Shown: piece after piece, positions 1 to 6,060 of the stretch
Layout of the letters: every line of letters begins with the position of its first letter
How positions within the stretch are numbered: the first letter of the stretch is position 1
NCBI GenBank assembly: GCA_002392625.1
Contig: DGHJ01000067.1
Coordinates: 6,942 to 17,063, forward strand
Direction: 5' to 3'
DNA: 10,122 bases
DNA from: Oscillospiraceae bacterium UBA3851
GTDB lineage: Bacteria > Bacillota > Clostridia > Oscillospirales > Oscillospiraceae
Translations under genes and position numbers: made by a program
The notes under the pieces: model-generated
What the model was told of the DNA's origin: nothing
Database searches by the model: none
Seen by the model: only the letters and a program-made list of their open reading frames with translations

Positions 1-30
1 GGGGGTTGACTTTGGAACACCCAATCCATG

Positions 31-66
31 CAAATTCAGGAACATTTTTCAATGTTTCTGAATTTG
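31..66 (+). repeat. 16-bp inverted repeat, first of three tandem hairpins
   Basis: CAAATTCAG (31-39) pairs with CTGAATTTG (58-66), and the stem continues inward through a G-T wobble and AACATT/AATGTT to a TTTC loop at 47-50. This gives 16 paired positions. No coding sequence is recognisable in bases 1-30, so this is probably the 3' untranslated end of a transcript, or of a structured RNA, that begins left of the window. Confidence 0.6.
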
Positions 67-69
67 CTG

Positions 70-102
70 CTCAGTGTGTCGACACTTTGTCGACACACTG
101 AG
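70..102 (+). repeat. 15-bp perfect inverted repeat, second tandem hairpin
   Basis: CTCAGTGTGTCGACA (70-84) is the exact reverse complement of TGTCGACACACTGAG (88-102), leaving a CTT loop. It lies three bases after the first hairpin and directly abuts the terminator stem at 103. It could be a processing or stability element at the 3' end of the upstream transcript, or a protein-binding palindrome. The sequence alone does not decide between these. Confidence 0.6.
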
Positions 103-131
103 GCACCCGGTCCCTGTGGCCGGGTGCTTTT
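103..131 (+). terminator. Rho-independent terminator of the unit to the left
   Basis: GCACCCGG (103-110) pairs with CCGGGTGC (120-127) and is followed at once by TTTT (128-131), then GCGCTTT. A GC-rich 8-bp stem with a U-tract is the classic intrinsic terminator form. It ends transcription entering from the left edge and insulates the msrA promoter immediately downstream. Confidence 0.85.
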
Positions 132-142
132 GCGCTTTGCAC

Positions 143-171
143 TTGCCAAGCACGGGCTTTATACTTATAAT
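143..171 (+). promoter_or_regulatory. Sigma-A promoter for msrA
   Basis: A -35 box TTGCCA (143-148) and a perfect -10 box TATAAT (166-171) are separated by 17 bases. Transcription should start near 178, giving a leader of about 27 nt that contains the msrA ribosome binding site. The placement right after the terminator at 103-131 supports an independent transcription unit. Confidence 0.75.
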
Positions 172-204
172 GTAAGCAACAAACGACAAGAAGGAGCGAT
201 CTCC

Positions 205-711
205 ATGAAAACCATCTATCTGGCAGGCGGGTGCTTCTGGGGCACCCAGCATTTTATGGATCAGTTCTCCGCCGTGATCTCCACGGAGGTGGGCTACGCC
301 AACGGCCGCACCGAATCGCCCACCTACGAGGACGTGCGCTACCGGGACGCCGGCCACGCCGAGACGGTGCGGGTAGAGTACGACGAGACGCGCATGCCCA
401 CGGAGAAGCTGCTGGCCTACTATTTCATGACCATCGACCCTCTGTCCATCAACCGGCAGGGGAATGACGTGGGCAGCCAGTATCGCACCGGCATCTACTA
501 CGACGACGAGACGCTGCTGCCCGCCATCCATGCCGCCGTGGCGGAGGAGGAGGCGAAGGTGGGGGCGAAGCTGGAGGTGGAGGTGCTGCCTCTGCGGAAC
601 TTCTACCCGGCGGAGGCGTATCACCAGGACTATCTGGTGAAGAATCCCACCGGCTATTGCCATATCCCCCTGCACCTGATGCACCTGGAGGAGCAAGACC
701 ATGGGGAATGA
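205..711 (+). CDS. msrA: Peptide methionine (S)-S-oxide reductase MsrA
   Basis: This 168-residue cytosolic repair enzyme reduces the S epimer of methionine sulfoxide, free or in proteins, to methionine, normally with electrons from thioredoxin. The hallmark GGCFWG motif is at residues 8-13, with catalytic Cys10. Further family signatures are GHAETVRVEYD (50-60), the SINRQGNDVGSQYRTGIYY stretch (81-99), YHQDY (139-143) and NPTGYCHI (147-154). Cys152 in the last motif is the likely resolving cysteine. The length fits a single-domain MsrA; there is no MsrB fusion. The reading frame is open back to 28, but conserved sequence begins at 205 and AAGGAG lies at 191-196, eight bases before this ATG, so this start is preferred. 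The last 11 bases overlap the next gene, implying translational coupling. Confidence 0.97.
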   Translation: MKTIYLAGGCFWGTQHFMDQFSAVISTEVGYANGRTESPTYEDVRYRDAGHAETVRVEYDETRMPTEKLLAYYFMTIDPLSINRQGNDVGSQYRTGIYYDDETLLPAIHAAVAEEEAKVGAKLEVEVLPLRNFYPAEAYHQDYLVKNPTGYCHIPLHLMHLEEQDHGE

Positions 712-1423
712 GAGCGGCGAATGGATCATGCACGGGGTAGGGGAGGACGATCCCGACCGCATCCGCACGGCGGAGGAGCTGGAGGAATTCGTGGAGCAGG
801 TGGGCTTTTTGCCCCTGTTCGCCAACGCTGTTCCCGGCTTTTCCGTGGAGGAGCGCACCGTGTCCCACCACTGGTGGACCGACGACCCGGCGGTAGACCC
901 GTGGCTGTGGCGGCAGACCCTGGCCCGGCGCGGAAGGGTGGCCTACGGCAAGTTCTTTGACAAAAAGGCGGGGTTCATCTCCCTGTCATATCTGCCCTGG
1001 TTCGCCAACGCCCGGCGGGACGGCTACGACTTTGACGCCCTGTGGGACGACGGCAAGGCCAGCCACCGCAGCAAGAAGATCATGGATCTTTTTGACGGCG
1101 GGGCGGAGCTCTATTCCAACGAGGTCCGCCGCCTGGCGGGCTTCGGCGGGGAAGGGGAGAAGAACTTCGAGGGCACCGTCACCGCCCTCCAGATGCGGAT
1201 CTATCTGGTGATCCGTGACTTCCGCCGCCGCGTGAACCGCCGGGGCCTGGCCTACGGCTGGCCCATCGCCGTCTACGCCACGCCGGAGTCCGTCTGGGGC
1301 TACGACGCCGTCACTGCCGCCTACGGCGAGTCGCCGGAGACCTCGCGGCAGCGGCTCCTTGACCGGCTCCGGCGCTGCTTCCCTGCCGCCGACGAGCAGC
1401 AGGCGCGGCGAGCGCTGGGTTAG
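701..1423 (+). CDS. AlkZ-related protein (function not established)
   Basis: A 240-residue soluble protein with no signal peptide or membrane segment. It resembles the group annotated in Clostridia as AlkZ-related proteins; AlkZ itself is a DNA glycosylase for interstrand crosslinks. That name is from memory of the family and activity cannot be read from the sequence. Visible features are a Trp-rich stretch HHWWTDDPAVDPWLWR (56-71), KFFDKKAGFIS (84-94), LPWFANARRDGYDFD (98-112) and a basic segment around RDFRRRVNRRG (172-182) followed by AYGWPIAVYATPESVWGYD (184-202). The ATG at 701 lies inside the end of msrA and is preceded by GGAGGAGC at 687-694, so both genes are probably co-transcribed and coupled. 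Pairing with MsrA suggests, without proving, a damage or stress setting. Confidence 0.6.
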   Translation: MGNESGEWIMHGVGEDDPDRIRTAEELEEFVEQVGFLPLFANAVPGFSVEERTVSHHWWTDDPAVDPWLWRQTLARRGRVAYGKFFDKKAGFISLSYLPWFANARRDGYDFDALWDDGKASHRSKKIMDLFDGGAELYSNEVRRLAGFGGEGEKNFEGTVTALQMRIYLVIRDFRRRVNRRGLAYGWPIAVYATPESVWGYDAVTAAYGESPETSRQRLLDRLRRCFPAADEQQARRALG

Positions 1424-1509
1424 GACATGAACGGCCCGTCCGCGTACTATACTATTTTATATAAAGCGCCCGATTACCCCCGCCCCGAACGCCAAGCGGC
1501 AGAAAACCG

Positions 1510-1538
1510 TTGCGCCGTGTGGGATGATATGGTATAGT
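1510..1538 (+). promoter_or_regulatory. Possible extended -10 promoter for the M3 peptidase gene
   Basis: TTGCGC (1510-1515) and TATAGT (1533-1538) are 17 bases apart, and a TG dinucleotide at 1530-1531 one base before the -10 makes an extended -10. The -10 overlaps the first of two GTATAGTA direct repeats, which could bind a regulator. If used, it gives a leader of about 200 nt that includes the 1624-1660 hairpin. The -35 is a weak match, so this is tentative. Confidence 0.4.
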
Positions 1539-1623
1539 AGGTATAGTAACCGTTATAAGGCTATTATACTTCATTTATACGCCGATTTCTCGCCGCCAGG
1601 GGCGGCAACCGAAATTGACGCGA

Positions 1624-1660
1624 CAAAATACCATAAGCCCTTCGTGCTTATGGTATTTTG
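1624..1660. terminator. 15-bp perfect hairpin, possible bidirectional terminator
   Basis: CAAAATACCATAAGC (1624-1638) and GCTTATGGTATTTTG (1646-1660) are exact reverse complements around a 7-base loop, CCTTCGT. The A-rich left foot and T-rich right foot give a U-tract in either direction, as in bidirectional terminators. It probably ends the msrA unit, but it is not a textbook case because the T run is inside the stem. If the upstream promoter at 1510-1538 is real, it would instead lie in the peptidase leader. Confidence 0.5.
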
Positions 1661-1747
1661 ACACGATGCAGGGGATAGGACAGGGAAGCCCCACATCATA
1701 TGCCACAAAAACGAATCTGTCCGGTTCTACGAGAAAAGGAGAGCAGT

Positions 1748-3451
1748 ATGAAGTTTTCTGAAATGCAGTATACCCGCCCCGACGCCGAGGCCGTCAAGGC
1801 CCGGCTGCGGGAGCTGACGGCGCGGCTGAAGAATGCTGCCGACTACGCTGAGGCCAAGGCCGTCTTCCTGGAGAAGGAAGAGGACGCCAGGCACATCGAG
1901 ACCATGGCGACCCTGGCCAGCATCCGCCACTCCATCGACACCCGCGACAAGTTCTACGACGATGAGGAGCAGTTCTGGAACGCCTTCATCCCGGAGATGC
2001 AGGAGTACGCCCAGGCCTGGACCATGGCTATGATGGAAAGCCCCTACCGTCCCGACTTCGCCGCCGAGTACGGCGAGCTGATGTTCGTCAACGCCGAGAT
2101 CCAGCTCAAGTCCTTCTCCCCGGAGATCATCCCGGAGATGCAGAAGGAGAACGAGCTGACCCAGCAGTACGAGAAGCTGCTGGCCTCCGCTCAGATCCCC
2201 TTTGAGGGCAAGATCTACACCCTGTCCCAGCTGACCCCCTTCAAGACCGACAGCGACGACGGGCGCCGCCTGGCCGCCTGGAAGGCCGAGGGCCGGTGGT
2301 ACAAGGACAACCAGGCGCAGCTGGACGATCTCTACGATCAGCTGGTCCACCTGCGCGATCAGATGGGCAGAAAGCTGGGCTACGAGGGCTACACCACCCT
2401 GGGTTACTACCGCATGGGCCGCAACTGCTACACCAAGGAGGACGTGGAGAAGTTCCGCGAGGCCGTGCAGAAGTACCTGGTGCCCGTGGCCGAGGATATC
2501 TACAAGGAGCAGGCCAGGCTCCTGGGCAAGGCGTATCCCCTGAGCTTCGCCGACGCGGCGCTGAAGTTCCGCAGCGGCAACCCCCGTCCTGTGGGCACGG
2601 CTGACGACATCCTGGCCCAGGGCCGGAAGTTCTACGACGAGCTGTCCCCGGAGACCAGCGAGTTCTTCCGCCACATGCTGGATGGCCAGCTGCTGGACGT
2701 CCTGTCCACCGAGGGCAAGCAGTCCGGCGGCTACTGCACCGGCATCCCCGATTACGAGACGCCCTTCATCTTCGCCAACTTCAACGGCACCCAGGGTGAC
2801 GTGGAGGTGGTTACCCACGAGGCAGGCCACGCCTTCGCCTACTGGATGAACCGCAAGCGCGTCCCTGCTGAGTACGCCTGGCCCAGCATGGAGGCCTGCG
2901 AGGTCCACTCCATGAGCATGGAGTTCTTCGGCTGGATGAACGCCTCCGGCTTCTTCGGCCCGGACGAGCGCAAGTTCCGCTACAGCCACCTGGCCGACGC
3001 CATCACCTTCATCCCCTACGGCACCATGGTGGACCACTTCCAGCACATCGTCTACGAGCACCCGGAGCTGACCCCCGCCCAGCGCCACGCTGAGTGGAAG
3101 CGCCTGCTGGGAATCTACATGCCCTGGATGAAGCTGGACGGCGATATTCCCTTCTACAGCGAGGGAGAGGGCTGGCAGCGGCAGCACCATATCTACTCCA
3201 GCCCCTTCTACTACATCGACTACTGCCTGGCCCAGACCGTGGCCCTGGAGTTCTGGGCCATGATCCAGGCCGACCGGGCCGACGCCTGGCAGCACTACAT
3301 GGCCTACACCTGCCAGGGCGGCAGCCGCACCTTCACCGATCTGCTGAAAAACGCCGGCCTGGAAACCCCCTTCGACGAGAGCTGCCTGCGCCGTGTGTGC
3401 GCCGCGGCCCGCCGGTGGCTGGCCGATTTCGACATGACCGGCATCGAATAA
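1748..3451 (+). CDS. M3 family zinc oligoendopeptidase (PepF-like)
   Basis: A 567-residue cytosolic metallopeptidase expected to cut short oligopeptides. The zinc site is clear: HEAGH at residues 357-361 (His357, catalytic Glu358, His361), with Glu385 in the MEACEVHSMSMEF stretch (381-393) as probable third ligand. The C-terminal substrate-binding region has HHIYSSPFYYIDY (480-492), whose tyrosines are typical of M3 enzymes. The first ~180 residues are helical and charged, as in the M3 N-terminal lobe. Length fits the M3 oligoendopeptidase branch set apart from classical PepF, so no symbol is given. The frame opens at 1700, but AAAGGAGAG at 1735-1743 places the start at ATG 1748. There is no signal peptide. 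It sits just upstream of an oligopeptide importer, which suggests it degrades imported peptides; it appears to be transcribed separately. Confidence 0.93.
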   Translation: MKFSEMQYTRPDAEAVKARLRELTARLKNAADYAEAKAVFLEKEEDARHIETMATLASIRHSIDTRDKFYDDEEQFWNAFIPEMQEYAQAWTMAMMESPYRPDFAAEYGELMFVNAEIQLKSFSPEIIPEMQKENELTQQYEKLLASAQIPFEGKIYTLSQLTPFKTDSDDGRRLAAWKAEGRWYKDNQAQLDDLYDQLVHLRDQMGRKLGYEGYTTLGYYRMGRNCYTKEDVEKFREAVQKYLVPVAEDIYKEQARLLGKAYPLSFADAALKFRSGNPRPVGTADDILAQGRKFYDELSPETSEFFRHMLDGQLLDVLSTEGKQSGGYCTGIPDYETPFIFANFNGTQGDVEVVTHEAGHAFAYWMNRKRVPAEYAWPSMEACEVHSMSMEFFGWMNASGFFGPDERKFRYSHLADAITFIPYGTMVDHFQHIVYEHPELTPAQRHAEWKRLLGIYMPWMKLDGDIPFYSEGEGWQRQHHIYSSPFYYIDYCLAQTVALEFWAMIQADRADAWQHYMAYTCQGGSRTFTDLLKNAGLETPFDESCLRRVCAAARRWLADFDMTGIE

Positions 3452-3541
3452 GACGGCTAAACAGAACAAATTGGGGCCAAACGACGAGAACAACCCCTAT
3501 ATTTTGTGAGATGTTCCATATTTTCCGGGAAATGTTCTGGT

Positions 3542-3555
3542 AATTTGCCCAAATT
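3542..3555. promoter_or_regulatory. Palindromic candidate operator, copy 1
   Basis: AATTTG-CC-CAAATT is a perfect dyad. Thirteen of its bases (3542-3554) recur in inverted orientation at 3680-3692. A two-fold symmetric AT-rich site of this size suits a dimeric repressor. It lies about 23 bases upstream of the candidate -35 at 3578. Confidence 0.45.
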
Positions 3556-3577
3556 TCGGTTTCCATAAAAGAAAGTA

Positions 3578-3606
3578 TTTACTACTTTTGAAAAATGTAT
3601 TAAAAT
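3578..3606 (+). promoter_or_regulatory. Candidate weak promoter P1 of the opp unit
   Basis: TTTACT (3578-3583) and TAAAAT (3601-3606) are 17 bases apart in an AT-rich stretch. The predicted start near 3613 coincides with the first bases of the CCGGGG stem element, so its RNA would begin with that structure. It lies between the two palindromic candidate operators. Confidence 0.45.
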
Positions 3607-3614
3607 TGTGTTAA

Positions 3615-3666
3615 CCGGGGAGGCGAGTACCCTGCTTTGGCGGCTATGAGCCGTGTCTTTCCCCGG
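3615..3666 (+). ncRNA. Compact stem-loop element in the opp leader, class unknown
   Basis: CCGGGGA (3615-3621) pairs with TCCCCGG (3660-3666), closing a 38-base interior. That interior contains a CGGC-TATGA-GCCG hairpin (3641-3653) and purine-rich single strands. It is GC-rich within an AT-rich intergenic region and has no T-tract, so it is not a simple terminator. It could be a leader regulatory RNA or a small stable RNA. I do not recognise a known riboswitch. Confidence 0.4.
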
Positions 3667-3679
3667 CCACCATCGACAG

Positions 3680-3691
3680 ATTTGGGCAAAT
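3680..3691. promoter_or_regulatory. Palindromic candidate operator, copy 2
   Basis: ATTTG-GG-CAAAT is a dyad with the same half-sites as the copy at 3542-3555. The dyad centres (about 3548.5 and 3685.5) are 137 bp apart, close to 13 turns of B-DNA, so proteins bound to both would face the same side of the helix. The two copies could also base-pair in RNA. Confidence 0.45.
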
Positions 3692-3735
3692 TTCATCATT
3701 AGTTTTCTGGATCAGCGATTTTTTTTCAATAGTCC

Positions 3736-3765
3736 TTGAAATCCCACCCGGATTGATGGTATAAT
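3736..3765 (+). promoter_or_regulatory. Strong extended -10 promoter P2 of the opp unit
   Basis: TTGAAA (3736-3741) and a perfect TATAAT (3760-3765) are 18 bases apart, with TG at 3757-3758 forming an extended -10 (TGGTATAAT). The start should fall near 3772, so the in-frame ATG at 3772 is at the very 5' end and is not a usable start. The leader to the binding-protein ATG is about 84 nt. Confidence 0.85.
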
Positions 3766-3776
3766 ACCCTTATGAA

Positions 3777-3795
3777 GCGAGGGCGGTCCCCTCGC
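3777..3795 (+). promoter_or_regulatory. 5'-end hairpin of the opp leader
   Basis: GCGAGGG (3777-3783) pairs with CCCTCGC (3789-3795) around a 5-base loop. It lies about five bases from the predicted P2 start. Hairpins at the extreme 5' end are known to protect abundant mRNAs from decay, which would suit a highly expressed binding-protein gene; that role is inference. Confidence 0.5.
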
Positions 3796-3842
3796 CGCGC
3801 AACCGTTATTAACCGCAGCAATGCGTTTAATAAAATATTTTT

Positions 3843-3849
3843 AGGAGGA
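3843..3849 (+). promoter_or_regulatory. Strong ribosome binding site fixing the binding-protein start
   Basis: AGGAGGA lies six bases before ATG 3856, which begins a lipoprotein signal peptide. This decides against the upstream in-frame ATG at 3772, which lacks a ribosome binding site and would put 28 basic residues before the signal peptide. Confidence 0.85.
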
Positions 3850-3855
3850 AATGAA

Positions 3856-6060
3856 ATGAAGAAACTGCTTGCAATGTTGCTTGCCGTGGTCATGGTCGTT
3901 GCTCTGGTCGCCTGCGGCGGCAAGACTCCGACCCCCGTTGATCCCGGCACCGAAGACCCCGGCACCGAAGACCCCACCCCCACTCCGGAGTCCCCTCTGG
4001 CTGCTGAAGCTTGGAAGTATGACACTGCCAACTACACCGCCGATTCCGAGGCTGTGTACAACAGCATGCTGAGTGGCTACTACGAGAACTACCAGAAGGC
4101 TCTGGGCACCACCAACGTCGCTGAGCGCTATGCTCTGGAGGCTATTGCTGAGGCCAAGCTGCTGGATGCAGCCATCATGCTGCCCACCACCACCAAGGGC
4201 GGTAACTACGCCATCTCCCGCGTAGCTCCCAAAACTGCCAACACCACCCTGTGGGGCAATGACTCCGACCGTTTCCACAACGTGGTCGTGGCTACCGAGT
4301 TCATCACCCCCGCTGACCGTAACGAGATCAAGGCTCACTGGGCTGAGGTCGCCGGCACCGGCACCTTCGAGTCCTGGGTCCGCGAGTATCTGACCGGCAA
4401 GGGCTACACCCTGATGGACACCTACACCCTCGGCTACACCAGCGACCCCCAGAAGTGGGACGGTCTGGCTACCTACCGCTCCGCCGACTCTGAGGCCATT
4501 GTCAACACCGTTGACGGCCTGCTGGAGTACGATATTGAGAACGTTCAGCAGCCCGCTCTGGCTGAGAGCTACACTGTGAACGACGACAATACCGTGTTCA
4601 CCTTCAAACTGCGTCAGGGTGCTCAGTGGTCCGACTCTCAGGGCCGTGTCATCGCTGAGGTCAAGGCTGACGACTTCGTGGCCGGCATGCAGCACCTGCT
4701 GGATGCGCAGCAGGGCCTGGAGGGCCTGGCTGCCAACGACGGCGTTAAGATCGTCAACGCTCAGGCTTACATCGACGGCGAGGTCACCGATTTCGCTGAG
4801 GTCGGCGTGAAGGCTCTGGACGACTACACCGTGGAGTACACCCTGGAAGAGCCCTGCACCTGGTTCACCACTCTGCTGGGCTACAACCCCTTCTTCCCCC
4901 TGTGCCGTTCCTACTATGAGGCTCAGGGCGGTAAGTTCGGCTCTGAGTTCAACATGGATGACGAGTCCTATCTGTACGCTTCCGATCCCGACCACATGGC
5001 TTACTGCGGCCCCTATCTGGTCACCAACTTCACCGAGGCCAACACCATCGTGTTCGAAGCCAACCCCAACTACTGGAACAAGGACAACATCACCATCAAG
5101 ACCATCACCTGGCTGTTCAACGATGGTTCCGATGACCTGAAGGCTTACAACGACGCCAAGGCTGGCACCATCGCCGGCTGCGGTCTGAACAGCGCCGCTG
5201 TTGAGGCTGCCAAGGCTGACGGCACCTTCGATCAGTATGCCTACGTGTCCGACACCGACGCTACCTCCTACATGGCGTTCTTCAACGTCATGCGTAACCA
5301 GTTCGTGAACATGAACGATGCCACCATCGGCGTGTCCACCAAGACCGTCGCCCAGGCTGAGGCTTACAACAAGGCCATGGCCAACATCCACTTCCGTCAC
5401 GCTCTGGCCACCTCCCTGGACCGCGGCGCCTACAACGCCATCTCCGTGGGTGAGGAGCTGAAGTTCAACAACCTGCGCAACAGCTACGTTCCCGGCAACT
5501 TCGTGAAGCTGCCTGAGGATGCTACCGTTGAGATCAACGGCACTGCCACCACCTTCCCCGCCGGCACCTACTATGGCGAGATCATGCAGGCTCAGCTGGA
5601 TGCTGACGGCTTCGCCATCAAGGTTTGGGATCCCACTGCTGACAACGGTCTGGGCTCCGGCGACGGTTACGACGGCTGGTACAATCCCACCTACTGCCAG
5701 TCCGAGCTGGCCATCGCTGTGACCGAGCTGGCTGCTGAGGGCGTCGAGATCTCCGCTGAGAACCCCATCGTGGTTGAGATCCCCTACGCTGGCAACAGCG
5801 AGGTTCGCACCAACCGCGCCAACGTCATCAAGCAGAGCATCGAGGCTTCCTTCCAGGGTCTGGTCAAGGTCCAGCTGATCGACTGCGTCGACACCGATGG
5901 CTGGCTGTATGCCGGTTACTATCCCGACTACGGCTATCAGATGAACGCCGACTTCATGGACGTCTCCGGTTGGGGCCCCGACTACGGCGATCCTCAGACC
6001 TATCTGGCTACCATGACTCCCGCCCCCGGCGGCATGATCAAGTCCTGCGGTATCTATTAA
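3856..6060 (+). CDS. Oligopeptide-binding lipoprotein (AliA/AmiA type), apparently circularly permuted
   Basis: A 734-residue substrate-binding protein of the SBP_bac_5 family, which delivers oligopeptides to OppB/OppC. Residues 1-20 are a lipoprotein signal peptide ending LVAC, so Cys20 anchors it outside the membrane; a Pro/Thr/Glu/Asp linker follows (23-47). Residues 183-734 follow the usual SBP order: YTSDPQKWD (194-202), VDGLLEYD (219-226), PALAESYTVNDDNTVFTFKLR (233-253), VGVKALDDYTVEYTL (316-330), YCGPYLV (383-389) and GWGPDYGDPQTYL (705-717). Relatives continue for roughly 100 residues after that last motif, but this chain ends at 734. The missing part seems to be at the front: RYALEAIAEAKLLDAAIMLP (91-110), SRVAPKT (121-127) and ITPADRNEIKAHWAEVA (150-166) match the C-terminal pattern of AliA/AmiA. 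Codon choice is richer in GCT than in neighbours, suggesting high expression. Family call is firm; permutation is inferred from pattern comparison. Confidence 0.88.
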   Translation: MKKLLAMLLAVVMVVALVACGGKTPTPVDPGTEDPGTEDPTPTPESPLAAEAWKYDTANYTADSEAVYNSMLSGYYENYQKALGTTNVAERYALEAIAEAKLLDAAIMLPTTTKGGNYAISRVAPKTANTTLWGNDSDRFHNVVVATEFITPADRNEIKAHWAEVAGTGTFESWVREYLTGKGYTLMDTYTLGYTSDPQKWDGLATYRSADSEAIVNTVDGLLEYDIENVQQPALAESYTVNDDNTVFTFKLRQGAQWSDSQGRVIAEVKADDFVAGMQHLLDAQQGLEGLAANDGVKIVNAQAYIDGEVTDFAEVGVKALDDYTVEYTLEEPCTWFTTLLGYNPFFPLCRSYYEAQGGKFGSEFNMDDESYLYASDPDHMAYCGPYLVTNFTEANTIVFEANPNYWNKDNITIKTITWLFNDGSDDLKAYNDAKAGTIAGCGLNSAAVEAAKADGTFDQYAYVSDTDATSYMAFFNVMRNQFVNMNDATIGVSTKTVAQAEAYNKAMANIHFRHALATSLDRGAYNAISVGEELKFNNLRNSYVPGNFVKLPEDATVEINGTATTFPAGTYYGEIMQAQLDADGFAIKVWDPTADNGLGSGDGYDGWYNPTYCQSELAIAVTELAAEGVEISAENPIVVEIPYAGNSEVRTNRANVIKQSIEASFQGLVKVQLIDCVDTDGWLYAGYYPDYGYQMNADFMDVSGWGPDYGDPQTYLATMTPAPGGMIKSCGIY
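3943..3972 (+). repeat. Tandem 15-bp repeat encoding the lipoprotein linker
   Basis: CCCGGCACCGAAGAC occurs twice in a row, identical at the base level, and encodes PGTED-PGTED. It lies in the flexible spacer between the lipidated cysteine and the folded domain. In-frame tandem repeats like this can change copy number by slippage, altering tether length. Confidence 0.85.

Larger units (their letters stand above)
1424..1747. other. 324-base intergenic region before the M3 peptidase gene
   Basis: This stretch has no convincing gene. It contains AT-rich repeats (TACTATAC at 1445-1452; GTATAGTA at 1532-1539 and 1541-1548), a possible promoter at 1510-1538, a small GCCGCC/GGCGGC hairpin (1592-1606), a long perfect hairpin (1624-1660) and the peptidase ribosome binding site AAAGGAGAG (1735-1743). 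Confidence 0.7.
3452..3855. other. 404-base regulatory region between peptidase and transporter
   Basis: No gene is supported here. From left to right it holds a weak GGGG/CCCC pairing after the peptidase stop, a palindrome (3542-3555), a weak promoter (3578-3606), a compact stem-loop element (3615-3666), a second palindrome (3680-3691), a T8 run (3719-3726) without a good preceding stem, a strong promoter (3736-3765), a 5' hairpin (3777-3795) and the binding-protein ribosome binding site (3843-3849). Confidence 0.75.

Noticed and set aside
28..204. N-terminal extension of MsrA starting at ATG 28
   Set aside because: It would run through three hairpins, a terminator and the promoter. MsrA similarity and a good ribosome binding site point to ATG 205.
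1427..1537. 36-codon open frame after the AlkZ-related gene
   Set aside because: The ribosome binding site is weak, composition is unremarkable and it overlaps the likely promoter. Nothing supports translation.
1727..3493. 588-codon open frame on the minus strand opposite the M3 peptidase
   Set aside because: It is a by-product of GC-rich codons in the + strand gene. The translation is a low-complexity Leu/Val/Gly/His mixture with no recognisable domain, while the + strand has zinc-site motifs and a good ribosome binding site.
3615..3666. yybP-ykoY (manganese) riboswitch
   Set aside because: The GGGGAG start and TCTTTCCCC end are faintly similar, but the element is only about half the expected size and lacks the conserved internal loops I would expect. 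A transporter for peptides is also an unusual target.
3719..3726. T8 run as an intrinsic terminator
   Set aside because: The bases immediately before it form no stable GC-rich stem; only 3-bp pairings are visible.
3772..3855. Start of the binding protein at ATG 3772
   Set aside because: This ATG is at the predicted transcription start with no ribosome binding site. The signal peptide begins at ATG 3856 behind AGGAGGA.
3856..6060. Binding protein as a truncated pseudogene missing its C-terminus
   Set aside because: The frame is intact with strong expression signals, no remnant coding sequence follows the stop, and the apparently missing segment is present near the N-terminus. Permutation explains it better.
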